Assembly: GCA_000708835.1 (NCBI GenBank)
Contig: DF237010.1
Location: 182,351 to 246,350, forward strand
Direction: 5' to 3'
Length of the DNA stretch: 64,000 nt
From: Klebsormidium nitens
Lineage: Eukaryota; Streptophyta; Klebsormidiophyceae; Klebsormidiales; Klebsormidiaceae
Under the pieces are notes generated by a model that saw only the letters and a list, made by a program, of their open reading frames with translations, was not told where the DNA came from and did not search any database. This document shows, one piece after another, positions 34,403-45,609 of this stretch. The number at the start of each line of letters is the position of its first letter. The first letter of the stretch is position 1. The translations under genes were made by a program, and so were the position numbers.

Positions 34403-37400
34403 TCAGAATCGATACTCTGGTTCTACCTCGAGCGCCCATGTAAATTTGTTGAGCAAGGACTTGTTAAAGATCTGCGGAGAGTAACTCGATCGTTAGGAGA
34501 AGGAAGTTGCTGTTTCCGATGCTCCCCTTTTGAGCATGCGTGCACAAGCAAACCACGCGGATCGGGGTACGAAACAAGTGTTGCGAAGCGGGACTCCAAA
34601 AAGAGCTCTCGACAAAGGCCGTACTGCAGAATTCACACTTGATACCGTTCAACAGGGTAACGGAAGCCCCGGCCTGACAAGCTCTCAAAATCCGTGACAG
34701 AAAGTGCAAAGTAGAAGACAGTAGCACATCTCAACTTAGACGGTGGAAACAAAAGTCTATCTATGAGCAGCAAAGACACAAGGTGCCAGCTCACCTTTTC
34801 GATAGGCACTTCGTGCTTTTTGCACCAGGCAACACTGATCCGCGGGTCCATATAATTGATCTTGGACGTGCCCAAGGCGACTGTCTTGAGGTCGTCCTTC
34901 TGCGCCATCTCGTGCGCAATCTTGCGCAGCTGGAGCTCCTTTTTCTCTATTTGCCGTTGCACCCTGCAGACCAGCAGTGGACTTTTCAGCACAGTGAGAA
35001 CGGTCCTCAGTCCTACCACTCTGCGCCTTAGGACTGATAATTAAGGCATTCCTCTGAAACTGCTGGTGACAGCAGATTAGATCCACTCCGAAGCCGTCCC
35101 AAATAACCAATCAATGAAGAGCTTTCCTCGAAATCTCCCACTTGAAAATTCGTCAAAGCGACAAAGAAACGGTTCCACAAACCCCGTTCCACGCCAAACC
35201 CCCAACACTCCCTTCCAAAAGCACTGACAGCATCAGACACGCGGCGGCGCACTCACGCGTCCGGCTGCTGCACTTTCTTCTCCTTGTCCTCCCCCGGCCG
35301 CTTCTTGGGCGGTTTCCCTTTCCTGGCGCGCGCGAGGTCCTCCTTGAGGAAGCCCAGCTCCTCCTCCGCCTCCTTGAGCTTCAGGCTCAGCTTCTCCATC
35401 TGGCCCTCGTGCGCCTTGGACACGCTCCGCTGATGGTTGCACAGAATGGCCACCTGCGCACGCACGTAACCTGTGCTCAGCAAGCTCTTTTATAACCTTT
35501 TGTTAGCTGCAAGCATGCGCGAACGGTCAAGCTCAACAAGCTCTTTTTGAGGCTTCGTTAGCTGCGAGCGAGCGCGGACGGTCACGCTCAACAAGCGCTG
35601 ATTCTTTGTTCATTCAATGGCCGCATGCGTGCTCCTACTGCCAATACTTTTGTCCAGACGTGCAGAAGCAGGTGAGGAAGTTTACAAGAAACTACCGGCA
35701 GACCTTTTCTGTCAGGCATGACTAACCATTGGTTAAGAGTCAGCAACCAAAACATCAAGCATTGGAATCATCCTAAACCATGAAGCGGACGTGACCAAAA
35801 TAAACATGCAAACCACGCCTGCCCCCTGTGGCTGCATCAACTTGACACCACTGTCCATGGGCCAGCTGTCCTTACCTCCTTGTTGGCCTTTTGGTAGCTC
35901 GCAATTTTCTCCAGCACCGTGGTGCCGTCAGTGTCCACCAGCTGCACACGCGCTGTGCTTGGGTCAGCTCTGACTCTGTCGCTTAACTTTATTAAGGCGC
36001 CATAGTCCAACCTCTGGTGTCAAAGTCCAAACTCTGGTGTAACAAAGTTGAGGCTCTGACACTCCCCAAACCAAACCGTCCCTCATTCTTAAAAAGCATC
36101 ACACTCTTGCCCCGTAGCACATCTCAATCAATGCTACAAAGTGACCGAGCTAGCAAGGTGAGACGACGCTGCAGAGGAACTTTCCAACAACGTCTGAAAC
36201 CTTTACCAAAGAAAGACGCTAGAAATCGTCGAATCACCAGCTTGTCCTGCGCTGGGGGGAACAAGAGCCATTACACGAGACAGCTATGCGTCCTCTTATG
36301 TGGATCACGAAGGCGTACGAAAGCTCACCAGCTTGTCCAGCGTGTAGGACGCGTTGTAGGTACGGAACACCTTGGCAGTAAGGCCGGGCATCAGCCCCTT
36401 GAGGTGCGTGTTCACCTTGGTCGTGTTCAGGGTGTCGAACAGGTCGTCGTCGAACTTTTTGCCTGGATGAGAACGTTTGTGAATGCGTCCGTCACTCCTC
36501 TGTCCTCGTTTAGAGAGCTTTTGTAAAAAGTGCTATTACATGCAACTGTGTTCTTATACGCTTGGCAACAGCGGGCAGCGCTTCGGCTGCCTCGATCTGA
36601 TGAGCAAGCCCAATTTCGTGTTGCTGAGTTAGATACATCGGCGTTAAGCGAAAACTGAGTCGGAAGGCTGCAACATTGCAAATGATTCTCCCAAGCAACC
36701 AATTCTTGGAGGCACTTAGCCGGCCTTCCAAGCACAGGTTTCAAAGATTCAATTGTGCGCCTTCTGAAGAGCGAGTTCCGTGCTTGGCGGAACCCACTCC
36801 TTCGGAGAGAAAAGTTTGGTTCTTGTGGGCACGTTGTGGCCAAGCGTACATCTCTGCAGCACAAGCCAATCAAAAAACACCTAGCTGGTCGGTGACAGCT
36901 GGCGCCCGCACTCAAGCAGGGAGCACTTGCCTTTCTTGAATGAGCCGATGGCCTCGTAGACCAAGTGGTTCACTTGCACCGTGTTGAAGTACCGAATCGA
37001 GTCCTTCCCCAGGAAGTCGAACTGCGAGCAGGAAAACCAAATAATTTTTCTATCCCTCAGATGGAGAGCTGAGCCACAATCTGGAACTGCTTTCGACAAC
37101 ATTCTTCTGATGCTTGTTTCCTTCCCCCTGCAAAAAGCCTGTCACGCCGGAACGGGGTATACTGATAGACTGGAGTTGGTCTTGCATTTTCGATCATTCT
37201 CTGGTTGTCAGAATTTGCAGCCAGAAGGTAAGAACGGCCTTCTCGCCATGAATTCAACGGCCCTTGACTTTGAACAGATGCAAAGGTGGAGAGCAGAACG
37301 CTGGCGGATCGTACCTCGAGCGATGTGGGAGGAATCTGCTTCACATGCTGGATCTTGAGCGAGCAGCAGCCCACAGTGTCGGCCTCGTCTTCGTCCTGGA

Positions 37401-40400
37401 ATCGAGACAAACGGCATTGAGAATTGCACATTGTCTAAAAGAGCATATCTTCCTCCTAGGAGTTGGAGTCAGTATGATGATCTGGAATAAGTGTAATAAT
37501 ATATGCTTCTTCGCCTTCCTTCTGAGAGTTGGACTTAGTATGATGATATCCGCTTCTTCACCAAAAGGTAATTCTTTGAGTCATGTATGGTCTTGTTCGC
37601 TTCTCTGGCAACCGAGTGTTGGTCGTTGTGGTCGCAAGCAAGCCGATCTCGCCCGCTTTTTCACAGCGGGCGTATCTGCTCCCCGCTTTCTCACAGCAGG
37701 TGTCCGAACGATACATGCAAACTAGAAGGTCCCCAAGATCGACGCTCAAGAAGGAAAAATACTCCAGCGGAAGAGATAACGGAAAGTAACCATTGTCCGA
37801 ACCTGCTCGCCTTTCAAATGCGTGTCGGACACTTGTTCAAAACCAGACACCGCAAGTAGCAAGATGACACCGACCAATGGTGCCGCAGCCGCTCACTTTT
37901 TCGTTTCCTGCTCTCAGGGCGAGAACGTCGATCAGGTAGACCGCCACGGCAATCTGCTTGTTCTCGGTGTTCTTGGAAGTGAGGTCGCGGTTGTACTGGT
38001 CCCGGATAGCCCCGATGTAATCCTGCAGCGTACAAATGGGTATCAGCGACTTTCAGGAATCTGAACACGCTTTGCAAACTTGCAAGCAGCTCTCCGAATT
38101 GCATTCACGAGTGCTTCCGACGGTTTAGTTGCGACTCGAAACGGCTGCGTACGCACTGTTTGGTAATAAGCTCCGGGTGATGCTTCTGGCTAATGAAGAG
38201 CCTTTCTGCAGCACATGGTTGGAACAAGCAAACCACACTTCCTTACGAATGAGGCACAGAGGAGGGCCGGTTGGATCATTCCTTCCAAGCAGCACAGAAG
38301 GATCATCAACCTTCCTTCCAGCCAGCACATAAGAATACAGGATTATCATCAACGTCGAATGATAACATCGAGCATGCATGCACGTGTCAGCCTGAAACAG
38401 AGCGTTCCACAGATCCCTCAGCAAGCCAACCATCAGCAAGCCGATTCAATACGAAGGTGCGAGTCAGAGAGCAAATGCAACAACCGCTGCGTTGCCTGCA
38501 GTGCAGACGCGCTGCGGGCTTAGTGTCTTTTCTTTTTGATTATTGATCGGGCCAGCTCACCTTGAGCTTGCGCGCCTTCTCGTACTTCTCCATGTCGCTC
38601 TGCCCCTTCCAGCTGCTGCTTGGTGCCAAGAACACGTACTTGAAGTCCTTGGGGCTGATGGGGTCGTGCCAGAACGCCAGCCACGTCACTGTGGGGTCGT
38701 GCCGGATCTCGCCCCACCTGAGAGAGAAGATGTAGTGTTTACTTCCGTTCGCAGTTCTGCTTGTGATTTGGCTGACCAAGAGACATGGCAAACAGGAGCC
38801 TTGGCACAAAAACGCCCTCGACCTCGGGGGAAAAAGGAGAAATTGTGCTCTGGTTTTCACCGCTTCAAGACGGGCTCCAGGTTTCAAGTTTGTCGATACC
38901 CAAAATCGGAAGTGCTAAGACCTCGAGGAGGGTTGCCTAGAACAGTCTGCTCCGCTGCTCATGGAGGGAAGATTGACAGATGCGATACGGGCAGAAGAGA
39001 TGGATGCGAAATATTCCAGCCATGCAGCGAGATAAGAACTGAAGTAGCACAAAGATCGATTTAGACGGGCATGAGCAGTCTTGTTGCCAGTTTGCAGTGA
39101 CAGAAGCAGTCCAACGGCAGAGGAGTGACTTGAGAATCTCCTGTTTGGTCGACTGGCTCTAACAGACATATTGTGTCAAATATGGGGGTGGAATGCTGAG
39201 CGCCTCACTTGTGCCCTGGAACTGGACACTCCGGGATGGGCGCGTCCTTCCCGATGTTGAGGGTGATGTCCTCAGGCACTATCCTTTTCTTAACCTTGCC
39301 CATCTGAATGCACACCAGAGCTGGGTTAGCCTGTGTAATCCTGCATAACCCTCCTCTTAACCCCTGATTAGACCTGTGCAAAGCTTTTCTTAACCTTGCC
39401 CATCTGAACGCACACCAAGACTGGGTCAGCCTGTGTCAACTAGTGTGCGCGCATACTGCTGCAAGCTCTGGCACACAGAACTTGCCATTGCATCCCAAGC
39501 AAAAATGTTGCATGCAGCGTGAAGCTGCTGTTTACAAGTGTGCGGAGTTTTGAAACGTGCATGCTTCTGGTGGCTGATAGGAAAGAAGTGATGTACAACG
39601 GGACGGAGTGCAAACTCCCACCTTTGGATGCTCCCCCCGGCCCCGGAAAAGACCTGGGGGCTCCACCCTGAAGTTTCCCACCTGCAAAGAAGCCAGGCAG
39701 TGAGATCATTGAACTGCACAAGTGATTTACACAACCAGACTTGCTACTTAAAGCAAACAAGCAGAGACGGAGTCATGCACGGATAAGGAAAGGTATACTA
39801 GAGAAGGATGTTGTGCTGATGAAAGCAACAGCCAGAAGGTGCTCGGCAGGGCCACCGGGCAATCCAAGGTTGCAGATATCATTGATACTCTGAGAGCAAG
39901 AGACAGTGCATATACCTGCTCCTTTACCCCATCGACTAGCGCAAACATGTACTTCTCCTCGGCTTTCAGCTTCTCCTCCTTCAACCGCTTCTTCTCCTGC
40001 ATGCCAAAAGACCAGCTTTAAGATTCAATTCAGTTGCATCCATTGATTCCCCTTACCGCCCTACTTTGCATTAACCAATTCCTTTAGTAGTTGGCAGGGG
40101 CTTGGCTAAGGATACACATGCACGCATGTAACAGCCATAGCAGGGTCCTCTAAGCAGAGTCTATTTTGTGTTTACAAAAGTAGAGAAGTTGCGAATGCAG
40201 AAAGTGTGAAGAGGAACTCAGAAGCAAAGAATCCCCACCTCGGACGTCATGCTCTTCTTCCTCTCCTTCTCCTGAAGGTGCCACTCATAGATAGGCGTGA
40301 AGTCGCACGGACCGAGCTTCTGAATGACGTGCTTCTTTCCCAGCAGCTTCGACCAGTCGTGCCAGAAGTTGGTGACGAACGTCTTCTTCTGGGCCCAGTC

Positions 40401-41583
40401 AGTGTCCTTCATCACCGCAAAGAAGGTCGCCACCTGCAGACAAGCGCCATGTATGAGGCTCAGTGACGCCTAGTATCCTTCTTGACCTCAGGAATTTATG
40501 CAACACTCAAACGCAGTCGGTATATGACAGCTTGCACAAAGAGTTCAATTGTGCTGCAAAATGGCAATCGAAACCGAGCTAAGCAGTGTGCATGCAGCCA
40601 GACAAGGAAGAACAAGCAGGAGGCGATTCAAGGCAAAAGCGGTCCGCTTTTCCCAGTGCCTCAGCTTTTCTTTGCCATGCACCACCACCCTGCCCGCCTC
40701 TTAAGCCAGGTTGCTCAAAGGCCAACTAGTCAATGCACAGCAGAGGGTAGTGATCGCGCATGACATGCCAGCGGTTGTTTGGACGACTCTCAAATAAGAG
40801 TTGACTCCTGCAAGGCAGTGTGTTGATGATAAGAGTGCATACCTCCTCCTGCTCCGGTGTCAACTGGACAGGCTTCCCATCGTACAGCATCTTCACCCCA
40901 TGTGGCTGGTATGGTGGCGGGAAAATGACCCCGTTGTGCTCCAAAGTGGTCCACTTCACGGTCCCGTTCTCGTCTCCATCCTTGGGTGCTTTCTTCCTCT
41001 CTGGCGCCTTCGCCTTCGCTGGCGCCTCCTTCTTAACCGGCTTCTTCACCTGCTCCACCTTGACCTTCTTCTTCCCCTCTACCTTTGCACTCGTCTTCTT
41101 CACAGAGGCTTTCACAGCGGACAGTGGCCGATCATCGTCCTCATCGCTGCTGCTGGCTCTTGGCTCCGGCTTCGCCTTCTTTGACGGCGGCGCCTGCGTC
41201 TTCTGCGCGTCTGCAGGCCGCTTCTTCACCACGTTCTTCTCTCCCCCTAGTTGTTTCTCCTTGGCTGGCAGGGCAGGTTTCTTCTGGACTGCTATTGGAG
41301 AGGGCTTGTGCTCTGCCTCCTGGAGAATCTCCCGCCGTTGCACCAGAGGCACGTCGTCGTCGCTGTCCGATTCCTCCTTCGACGCGGAAACTCCAGTCAC
41401 CCCCGATTGTGCGGATACATGGCCGCCGGAGGCTATTTGAGGCACATTCTGTACGGGTGGTTTCAGCAACTGAGGTGATGCGGGGGTGTGCCTCTTAAAG
41501 ACCAGGGGTGCGTCGTCATCGTCTGAGTCGTAGTGCCCGTTCGAAGGAGCTGGAGCACCATTTGGCACGGCGTCCACTTCCAT
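34403..41583 (-). CDS. TOP1: DNA topoisomerase I (type IB)
   Basis: Type IB topoisomerase that relaxes supercoils in the nucleus through a 3'-phosphotyrosine. Fourteen exons: 40843-41583, 40239-40433, 39916-39996, 39622-39681, 39209-39303, 38561-38717, 37897-38022, 37315-37395, 36931-37021, 36329-36462, 35876-35941, 35257-35453, 34795-34963 and 34403-34471. They join in phase to 753 aa. The N-terminal ~200 residues are charged and low-complexity with repeated acidic motifs ([39 protein letters not shown]). The core begins at [20 protein letters not shown]. Active-site elements: [16 protein letters not shown] and the catalytic Tyr in [12 protein letters not shown] tiny last exon encodes 22 aa ending in EYRF. 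Intron 9 is GC-AG; all others are GT-AG. The start is the ATG at 41583. Confidence 0.95.
35477..35600. repeat. 55-bp tandem repeat in a topoisomerase I intron
   Basis: Copies at 35477-35531 and 35532-35586, and a partial one from 35587, share CTCAACAAGCTC at the start, GTTAGCTGC in the middle and an ACGGTCA-GCT end. The array begins 24 bp upstream (minus-strand sense) of exon 12. Confidence 0.7.
39284..39440. repeat. 100-bp period duplication of exon 5 start and its acceptor in TOP1
   Basis: Bases 39284-39340 cover the first codons of exon 5 (MGKVKK, minus strand) and the acceptor. They recur at 39384-39440 exactly 100 bp away with few changes. The intronic copy retains CAG followed by ATGGGCAAGGTTAAG. 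Confidence 0.78.
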
Positions 41584-42902
41584 CGGAGACAGTCCTGCTG
41601 GAGGAAAAGAGGTGTCATTCAAGTTAGCTTTCCGACAAGCTCCGCCTTCATAGGAAGATCCTGGACGCAGGATGCTGCAAAGGTCCACTCAACCAAGGAT
41701 ATATGAGCAAAGCCGCAAATGCAAACAAGCAAGCGGCCAGCTTGACCCACAACCTGCGCCAAATCTCACATGACAGATTCTCCAATATATATTCATTGTC
41801 CCATCACCCCTGGCCTTCATTGATGGAACTGTATTAAGAATGGAAAACGACGGATTATGCGGCAACCTAGCTCCAGCAAAGCGGCAGTTTCGGTGGCTGT
41901 ATCTAATGCACTCGCTTAAAAAAACCCTTCTTTGTGTTCCAAAGAACATCCTTCCTCACAAAAGCGCGCATTTGTGCTTAAAAAAGACCAGCTTCGAGCG
42001 ACGAAGCAATGGCCAGGAAACTACATTGTGCTCTTCCTTTAGAGGTTTCTGATGAGCCTGTACAATGACAGCGAACAATGAAAGAGCATTGAAGCTCCAC
42101 AAGGCAGCAAAACGGGCTTTTACCTGGAACTACACCCGCCATCAAGGGTTGAGCTCCTTTCCAAAGGTTACCCCAAATGCGAGCCGCAGCTGCTGATTGA
42201 TTTCTTCCGCAACTTCTCACTCTCTCGCAGCTTCTCACTCTCTAGCACTCAATGGGCTGATAGTCCCTTCTTCTTCGCCTCTAGATATCTTCCTGAACGT
42301 TTGACAAGGCTTGTGTAGCCCCAGCACTGGCAGGAGAAGATGCCCCACGTTTAATGTCGACAGCTGGGCTCACCATGGCAGCTGGTCAAACGGCAGCGCC
42401 AGAGACTGGGCAGAGACGAAGTCCAAGACCGAGTCCCTAGCTCAGCCCTGGCTCATGCAGCCTCAAGTGCAACCTCAGGCTCAGACTCAGAGTCAGAGTC
42501 TGCCAATCCCGTATCTAGACCGGACAGAATTCAATCACCTTCGTCGGTGGATCTTAGAAGTGCAGGCTCAAGTTTCCTAGTTTAGAAGAACTCTCTGATG
42601 ACAAAGTGTCGATTGGTCAAAACGAGTTGCCGTGCCTACAGTAGTAGCAAAGTTCAGAAGTTGGAAAACTCTGGTGCCAATGCCAATGGGATCATGCTAC
42701 CTACCTTATGTAGATCTATACTCTGATCGGATCAGGGGACAAAGGTCCAACTTCAAACAGACTGCAACTTCCTGATCAGAACTTTGCACGTTGAAAGGCC
42801 CAAGTTGGGGCACCAAGCTGTCCTAAGAGCACAGTAGCTCCTCCATGCAAAGCTTTTGGTGATTCTCCACAACTCAAATCAGGTGGAGCAGATTAGCCTG
42901 CC
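41584..42902. other. Divergent promoter region between TOP1 and SYP81
   Basis: No exon seen. A duplicated CTTCTCACTCTCT word lies at 42216-42242, and a CT/CAG-rich stretch at 42455-42505. An acceptor-like CCTCCAGCAG lies just upstream (minus sense) of the TOP1 start, so a 5'-UTR intron is possible. Confidence 0.4.
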
Positions 42903-45609
42903 ATGAAGGACCGCACGGAGCACTTCCGGGATATTGTGCGGCGATTAGTGGCAGAGGAGGTCATAAATGAAGTAAGTTACTTTATCCTGCTTCACTCTCT
43001 GCTCTCGAACTTTCTTTGAAAGTAAGCACGCAGCATTAGTGACCGCAAATGGAATCGGGTTCTGACTTTTTGTGTGCGCATTCCCTTCTTGAGTTGAAGG
43101 TTTTTTGGGGTCATTGTAGGCAAAGAGTACTGATTTGAGGTCCCCTCTAGGTGGTGGCGACGATGGATGACTAGCCTGCCACAGAGGCCCTTGAACCTGA
43201 GTGGCACCCATATCAGAAGGAGAATGATAACAAGCCCGCAATTGGCACCAATCGGTATTCACAGACTGTGGTCACTTGAGCAGGAGAAAGAATGCCATGG
43301 GAAAAGAGGCTTCTTGTGGGAAAAGGCATGTCTAGTTGTTCAAATGTCCCTTGTTCACTTTGTTGTCAGTATCTGAGTTTTTAAAACAGTGGAAGCCATA
43401 AGCTTCTTTAAGGGCTCGAGCTTCTAACGCCCAATGCTCTTTCAGGAGAAAAAGAGGAGAATCTACTCCAGCTTGATACTCAAAAGGGCACAAGTGCACA
43501 CACCATTCATCACCACCGCCAATGAGATTGTAAGTCTTGTTACCCTCTCCGTGCGAAGAAGCACCCAAGTTGTTGTAATGTGGTCTGTTGCTTAACAGAG
43601 CAACTGAACAAAAGTAGCTGTACTTTCAACCCTTGTCTTCATAGTCTTGATGAGTGTTGTGCTATGTAGGATTGCAACTCTTTTGACAACATGGAAACGT
43701 GTTCCGCCCTTGTTCCGTTAGGCCATAACAAGAGCTGTCTTTCTCGTACCCCTGGTCCAGTTTGATTCTGGCAATAGTCACGGTGGATATGTAGGACGAG
43801 AATATTCTGACGTCTATCAAAATCATTTGAGTAATGAACCACTCATCTTTGTATCTGATAGCGCACTCCAGATCAGCCGATGTACACCATTGGCAATGCT
43901 GCCGAAGAGCGGACTTCACTTCAAAAAGCCCCCTCACCCTCCCGTTTTGACGCGCCGTGCAGCGCGCGAACATCCGTGCCATGCGCGCCTTCATTCTGCA
44001 GCACCGGCAGGACTACTTGCGCAAGGGGCGCATGACCGAGCGCGAGCGAGACGACCTGGAGCAGGAGGTGGGGCTGTTTGTCAAAACCTGCCGGCAGCGG
44101 ATTGACGTCCTGAAAAACGCAGTCTCTGGAGAGGCGCCAACGCAGCAGACGCTGGCCTGGATCGGAGGCGAGGGCAGGGCAGGGAACACAAACCTGGTTG
44201 CGCACTGGCACGGCGTGGTGAGTGGCCTGTTTGAACTGTGTTTCTGACGGGTCGCTTGAAGTTTTCCTCCTGTTCCGTTCTTGAAATTACGGGGAGCTTT
44301 CAGTCGAAGGTGTGACGATGGTCCTACGCTTTGAACCATGGCAGAATCGTGCTTTAGGAACAGACTTTCACCAAATGACTATGTCGAAAAACGTATCGAA
44401 GGTCTTGTTGCCTCCAACGTAGACTTGCAAAGCCGTTCGAGAATGTCCAAGAACTACCCCGCTCTCTCCGCTGGTTTTCTGCGACCTCTTCTGTAATTAT
44501 CCAGATTTGCTCCAGCCTGCTCGTTCTGCTCAGTCGTCTTGCATTAGCGTTTCCGTTGATGTATCTTCAGCGACACTCATTTCTGCTTTTTGAAACACAC
44601 CTTGCGCATGCGCCCAGTACTCTTGGATTGTTTTGCAAAATTCGGTTGAGATAGATGCGCTCTCTGCTCCAGGTGCTCATCCTGAGCGAGCGCTTGCACT
44701 GTGTCACTTCCATGTTCGACCGGATGCGAGCAGCCCACTTCGAGGAGATTCTCCAGGAGAGCAAGCCCGCAAAAAGAGAAGGCATCCCAACTAGAGCGCG
44801 GAAGTCTTTGCCACGGCCGGCCCCCAGCGGCCCAGGACGAGGCCACGAAGCTAACGGGGAGGCCGCCGAGCGAATGGAAGAACAGGTCCAAGAATACGAC
44901 GAAACGAGAGCGCTGCAGGTGAGCAAGTGCTTCAGGACTTTGCAGTAAAGTCTGGGCCGTCCCAAATTCTGCTCTTCACCTTCGTGCACCTGCAAACGCG
45001 GAGACTTAAAACGTTCGGAAAGCTGTGGTACTCCAATTCAGAAAAGATTTGGGGTCAACAATGAGTCGAACGAGACACGTGCTGGATGGTAGAGATGCCT
45101 CTATTTGATGATCACAGTACTGTTTGACTGTACAATCGCTCATTTGATGGTCGAGATTTTGATGGTCGAGATTAACAGACGCTCGTTGGCCTGTTGTGTT
45201 CTCTCTCGATCATCAAAAGGAAGGCGCATCGGTCAAGTGCACACTTTGAGAAGCAACATCGGTCCCTTAATTGACGAACTCGTTTGCCAAGGACTTCGTA
45301 TTGGTCTTACCCGTTGTGAGTCCTTCGCAGCTGGAGCTTGCGGGGCTTGCGGAGGGCGCAGCAGCCGTTGAGGGGAAGGTACTGGAGATGACGGCGCTCA
45401 GCCACCTCTTCTCAACGCGGGTTCTTCAACAGGCGCAGCAAATAGAACAGCTATATAACCAGGCCGTCGAAGCCACCACGTACATAAAGAAGGGGAACAC
45501 CGAGTTGCGGAAGACAGTGGATCGGAACAGCGACGGAAGGATATTCGTCATTCTCTTTTTCGTGATCATGATACTGGCGGTCCTCTTCCTGGACTGGTAT
45601 AGTCCTTAA
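42903..45609 (+). CDS. SYP81: Syntaxin of the SYP8 group (SYP81, syntaxin-18/Ufe1 type)
   Basis: Qa-SNARE for Golgi-to-ER retrograde fusion, anchored in the ER by a C-terminal membrane segment. Exons 42903-42971, 43446-43529, 43963-44217, 44673-44918 and 45331-45609 join in phase to 310 aa, matching plant SYP81. Order: a short N-terminal Sec20/SLY1-contact region (KDRTEHFRDIVRRL), a helical part (RAFILQHRQDYLRKGRMTER, DLEQEVGLFVKTCRQRIDVL), VLILSERLHCVTSMFDRMRA, a variable linker, the SNARE helix (MTALSHLFSTRVLQQAQQIE, LYNQAVEATTYIKKGN), and a transmembrane segment ending FLDWYSP. The SNARE zero-layer Gln fits QQAQQIEQ. It converges on the unidentified minus-strand ORF. Confidence 0.94.

Noticed and set aside
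40820-41440. Plus-strand 206-aa ORF rich in Ser/Phe
   Set aside because: Antisense of the Lys/Glu-rich N-terminus of topoisomerase I.
41584-41688. N-terminal extension of topoisomerase I to 41688
   Set aside because: The apparent start there is GTG, not ATG. The first ATG in frame is at 41583, so the extension is probably 5' UTR or intron.
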